A stretch of DNA of 64,000 bases. Source: Ehretia macrophylla. Taxonomy: Eukaryota > Streptophyta > Magnoliopsida > Boraginales > Ehretiaceae. The translations under genes and the position numbers were made by a program. The stretch spans positions 76,152,325-76,216,324 of the forward strand of contig CM075764.1 of assembly GCA_037974665.1 (NCBI GenBank), in the 5' to 3' direction. Positions 60,426 through 64,000 of this stretch are shown here, one piece after another. Below the pieces are notes generated by a model that saw only the letters and a list, made by a program, of their open reading frames with translations, made no database searches and was not told the origin of the DNA. How positions within the stretch are numbered: position 1 is the stretch's first letter; each line of letters begins with the position of its first letter.

Positions 60426-63400
60426 TGTTGATATGACCATAATTATAGCACCCAAACCACTGTATTTTTACTACATTTGCATAATAAACTAGGAATAAAT
60501 GCAACACTTATATACATTTGATGCGATGTAATATGATCTCGAAAAGTGAACTATGTCCATTTTTTATAAATCATACTACTTTTTCGAGTAGAAATGGCCT
60601 TCTGAGCAATGCCCGAAAATGCCTCGGTCAATGCCCCAGTCAAAGTCAAAGTTGAAGCCAAAAAAGTCAATTTTGACCACCAAAACTCCCTAATTGGTCC
60701 ACGTGGACGACAAATGGCGCAAGGTGATTGGACCACCAGAATTGTGCTCAAGCGCGCCTATCCTGGCACTCAAGCGCCCAAACCAGAATCTTCCACCACC
60801 TTCCAGAGCATCCACGTGGCGCGCATCCGACGGACGAAGCAGAGGCACGCTTAAGCACTCCAGGAAGGGCGCTCGAGCGCACCCCAGAATTTTTGCCTAT
60901 AAATAGGCCCTCAACTGGATGGAGATTTAGAATTAATTTAGTTTAAATATTACTTTTAGAATTTAATTTTAGTTTTAAATATTTAGTTAGTTTATTTTAG
61001 TAGTAATTTGTAGAATACATGAGAAGTTTTGCCTGAGTAGCTTTTAGTAAAGCTCTAACTTGGGGAAAGTTCTACCTAAGTAGCTCTTATTTAGGGAAAA
61101 TTCTACCTGAATAGCTATTTTACGTCGAACCTTTGCTCAAATTCTTGGAATCAGAATTACGCGTTCATCAATACGGGAGAGCATTTCATGACTCTTTTTT
61201 ATTTGTATAACTCGTATTTATTTATTATATCTGAGTAAAGCTATTATCTAGGGTATGATATTGTAAATGACGGTCTTTTAATCTATAGTCTCGGATTCGG
61301 ATAATTTGATTTCACTGCAATGTATGGCTTGTATTAATTCAGTATTGTCTTTCATACGTAATGCTTTTAATTAGATGTTATGATTGCTTTACTTTCGTGC
61401 CATATATCTGTGTTTTAATACTGAATCTATAGGTTGTATCATAGATTCCATGAGACTATAGGTTGTGCTATAGTTTCTAAACTTGTGGAGTTGTTGATTA
61501 CTTAGTTAAAACAGACCTTTTACACTAGGTTACAAGGACAGATCCATACAAAGGATGAAATGACACCTACATCAGAGTTAGTAATTGGGACTTTAATCAG
61601 ACTAAGGTAATTAACTAGGTTAATGCTTATCGCTTAACCCTTGCATAGAATTAGAGAATCCTGGATATCGATCCTAGATTAACTACCTTCTTACTTATCC
61701 GTCCCCCTAAATTCCTTTCCCTTGTATTTCGCAAAACTTTAGATTAGTTAAACTTAGTTTTTATTTTCTTTTTAATCACCCAATTTATCCGTTACTTTTC
61801 AACACTCACTTAGACACTTTCACACACACTTCTTCATTGAACTAACTTAGGAGCCTCCCTATGGACTATGACCCCGCACTCTAAGCACACTATACTACGT
61901 TGATCCGTGCACTTGTGAGTTTTAACTGGTTACTTTTACATGCATTTTTACACGCCGACCTCGAATGCATCATGTTTTTGGCACCGTTGCCGGGGAGGCA
62001 CGGTTTAATTTTTTGGAAAAGCAGTGATTTTGTTTAAGTGTTTGTTTTATCTGCTTTCTTTAAAAAAAATGGGGAAAATTTAAAGGATTGGAATATGACT
62101 CATTTTAATGATTCATTCAATCAATGAGCTTTTAATGATTTAACCCAACTCCCTATCCCACATACATGTGAAATTTGTTCTCAATTTGGGAATACCATTA
62201 TAAATTGTCCCTATTATCCCAAGTTTTTACATAGTAATGATTCTACTCCTCATGGTTATTTTTCAAAGAAAAAATTGTACTCTAATGCATATAACCCAGA
62301 GTGGCAAAATCTTCAAACTTTATTTTGGGATAAAAATGATGCATATGTTCTGCCTCAAAATTTTGAAGATAATGCATCTCAAAATCCCTATTCTTCCGAG
62401 TTTTGCCAAAGCTTTCAAAGTAATTCTTTCAATTGAAACTTATGCTATCCAAACTCGGTTGAACTAACTTCTCTTAAACCAAATTTCGACGACAAGTTCG
62501 ACCAACTTGTCCAATTCGTTGAATCCAACCACCAATCCATAGATAGGCTACATGACCAAATCGGTCAACTAGCTGAGAGCACAAATGGGTGGGAAAAATA
62601 TGAGCACTCTATTCAACCTGTCATGAGTTCACAAGACCAATATAGTTTCGTTCATCACGAAACTATTCAAAATCGGGTTGATGAGGTAGAAGTGTTTAAT
62701 GGAGATAATCAGGGTAGAGAGTATAATACTAGGATTGAGGTAGATAACATGTTTGAGGCATACACTCCAGATGGCAAAATCAACCAATACTTTGGGGTCA
62801 AGAAACTTTTTTTCAAAACTTTGAAAGCATATCCCTACATCTTCTCAACCTAAATCTTCTAGTGATCCTACATTTAATATTTTCAAATAAAATGATCACC
62901 ATGATGATTTGGTTGACTTTGCTCCTGAATCCAATGACACGTTTGACCAACTTTCTCAACTTGTCAAATCTAATGATCATATGCTTCAATCTTTAGACCA
63001 ACTAGTCGAGAATGCACTTAGTTGGACTGATGATCATCATCACATTTAATCTATTGTGAACCCCTTTGATGAAATAACATGTGAACAGACTGATGAAATG
63101 AGTAAGATTATTTGGGAAAAATCTGATAGGGAAAATATATTTGAGGAAAAAGAAAATGAAATGCCTCACTTAGAAGGATAGGATAAGCTTAGTGATATCA
63201 TGACTCAACCTAACATTGATTCATTTTCAAGGAAGATGAGTGTACATATTTCCTTAGAGTCTTCATTCTTTCAAGACGAGTCTATTCAGTCTACTTTCAT
63301 TCCTCCATCCTTCTTGACACCTGAAGAAGATGTTAATAAGATTGAACGAGTCTCTCCTGTTGAAAGTCATCTCACTTCTTCATTGAATGAGTCTTCCCTT

Positions 63401-64000
63401 TTTGTAGAAATCAAAATGGGACAAACTGCTTTACAACACACTATGGCCTCTGGTGACATAATCGAGAACATACCCACACATATCACATTGGGATGGGAAT
63501 TGTCACATTTTCAAGGTGATTTGGAAAAGTCATCTTTTGTAGGAAAAATAAACCATAATCTGTTGCATGATCCTTTTCCATCCCAAAACTTTGCTGAAAC
63601 GATTATCAGGCAATATGTGCCAAAGAATTTTAAATATTGTTGGTTCTAACATTAGCGCCTGGCTGAGGGCGTAAAACTCAACGCTACTAGGAGGCAACTT
63701 AGATTTTTAAATGCTTTCTTATTATGTGCGTTATTTTCTGTCTCTGTGATTTTTGCAGTCTGGTTGAAGATGATAAACTTAGCGCTACTAGGAGGCAACC
63801 TACATTTTTAAATGCTTTCTTATTATGTGCGTTATTTTCTGTCTGTGTGATTTTTGCAGTCTAGTTGAAGATGATAAACTTAACGCTACTAGGAAGCAAC
63901 CTCGAGTTCTTTTCAATGTTTTAAATATTTGGTTAAATTGTTGTCATTTACATGTACTCTATGAATCTTTTTCCAGCTTTAGGTAGTTTGGGTTTTAGCC
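60426..64000 (+). mobile_element. Athila/Tat-like non-autonomous LTR element, 3' end outside window
   Basis: A presumed 5' LTR runs from about 60426 to 61972. Its first part is rich in CAAGCGC and CACGTGGC words. It is followed by TTGGCACCGTTGCCGGGGA (61978-61996), the tRNA-Asp-type primer site typical of Athila/Tat lineages. From 62098 to 63649 comes gag-like, Asn/Ser/Phe-rich coding sequence with a knuckle-like CEICSQFGN and a repeated FDQL motif (near 62495 and 62950). Then three copies of a block with AACGCTACTAGGAGGCAAC appear, a motif usually found near the 3' end of these elements. No pol domains lie in between. Broken, with several breaks. Confidence 0.7.
63600..63905 (+). repeat. 101-bp tandem repeat with GGAGGCAAC block
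   Basis: GGAGGCAAC-type words occur at 63690, 63791 and 63892, exactly 101 bases apart. Between them lie near-identical segments with AAATGCTTTCTTATTATGTG. Part of the Athila/Tat-like element. Confidence 0.85.

Noticed and set aside
1-64000. CRISPR arrays, operons or bacterial-type defence systems
   Set aside because: Introns, PPR and PP2C genes, and plant transposons show nuclear plant DNA. The regular repeats seen are minisatellites or transposon parts.

Overview
This is nuclear DNA from a flowering plant, most likely a eudicot. It is AT-rich and intron-bearing, and it carries typical plant transposon families. I see three host genes. (1) An intronless P-class pentatricopeptide-repeat gene on the + strand (671-4018) that I identify as the orthologue of Arabidopsis PGR3, a plastid RNA-binding protein. 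(2) A small four-exon gene of unknown function on the + strand (30761-32620). (3) A ten-exon protein phosphatase 2C gene on the - strand (39028-50858), close to Arabidopsis PP2C60. From memory, PGR3 (At4g31850) and this PP2C (At4g31860) are neighbours in Arabidopsis, so the window looks like a conserved gene pair pushed about 35 kb apart by transposons.

Layout. 1-4.7 kb: PGR3 with a possible short 5' leader intron and a possible 3' UTR intron. 4.7-11.5 kb: non-coding, with a GC-rich island carrying LTR-like direct repeats (6.7-7.5 kb), small tandem duplications, and a Mutator-type MITE with a perfect 9-bp target duplication (10.05 kb). 11.5-25.1 kb: a large decayed Mutator-like element. Inverted-repeat arms at about 11.6 and 22.0 kb enclose a FAR1/MULE transposase pseudogene (18.1-20.2 kb). 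It has been hit by a second MITE, a 5'-truncated LINE, a 2.2-kb solo Ty3/gypsy LTR and a 1.6-kb solo Ty1/copia LTR. A second gypsy solo LTR of related sequence and opposite orientation lies just outside (22.3-24.1 kb). 25.4-30 kb: hAT-like non-autonomous repeats, two of them in inverted orientation. 30.8-32.6 kb: the small gene, with a MITE in its last intron. 33-38.6 kb: a PIF/Harbinger transposase remnant with a 23-bp minisatellite, simple repeats, a second copy of the 25.4-kb repeat, and a long-TIR element. 39-51.9 kb: the PP2C gene, whose introns hold a TRIM-like mini-LTR element, two tandem duplications and an Au-like SINE. 52.9-64 kb: a nested pile of LTR-retrotransposon fossils: copia pieces, then a Ty3/gypsy LTR with gag-protease, then an Athila/Tat-like element that runs off the window end.

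The host genes do not form a pathway together. PGR3 acts in the chloroplast on petL/ndh transcripts, and the phosphatase is probably a cytosolic or membrane-anchored signalling enzyme. I found no evidence of a new biological system. The more unusual items are the MITE lying against a splice acceptor, the dated nest of insertions in the MULE, the polarity clash in the copia fossil, and the compact Athila-like element. All calls come from reading the sequence by eye. Exon borders, repeat borders and family names are inferences unless stated otherwise.
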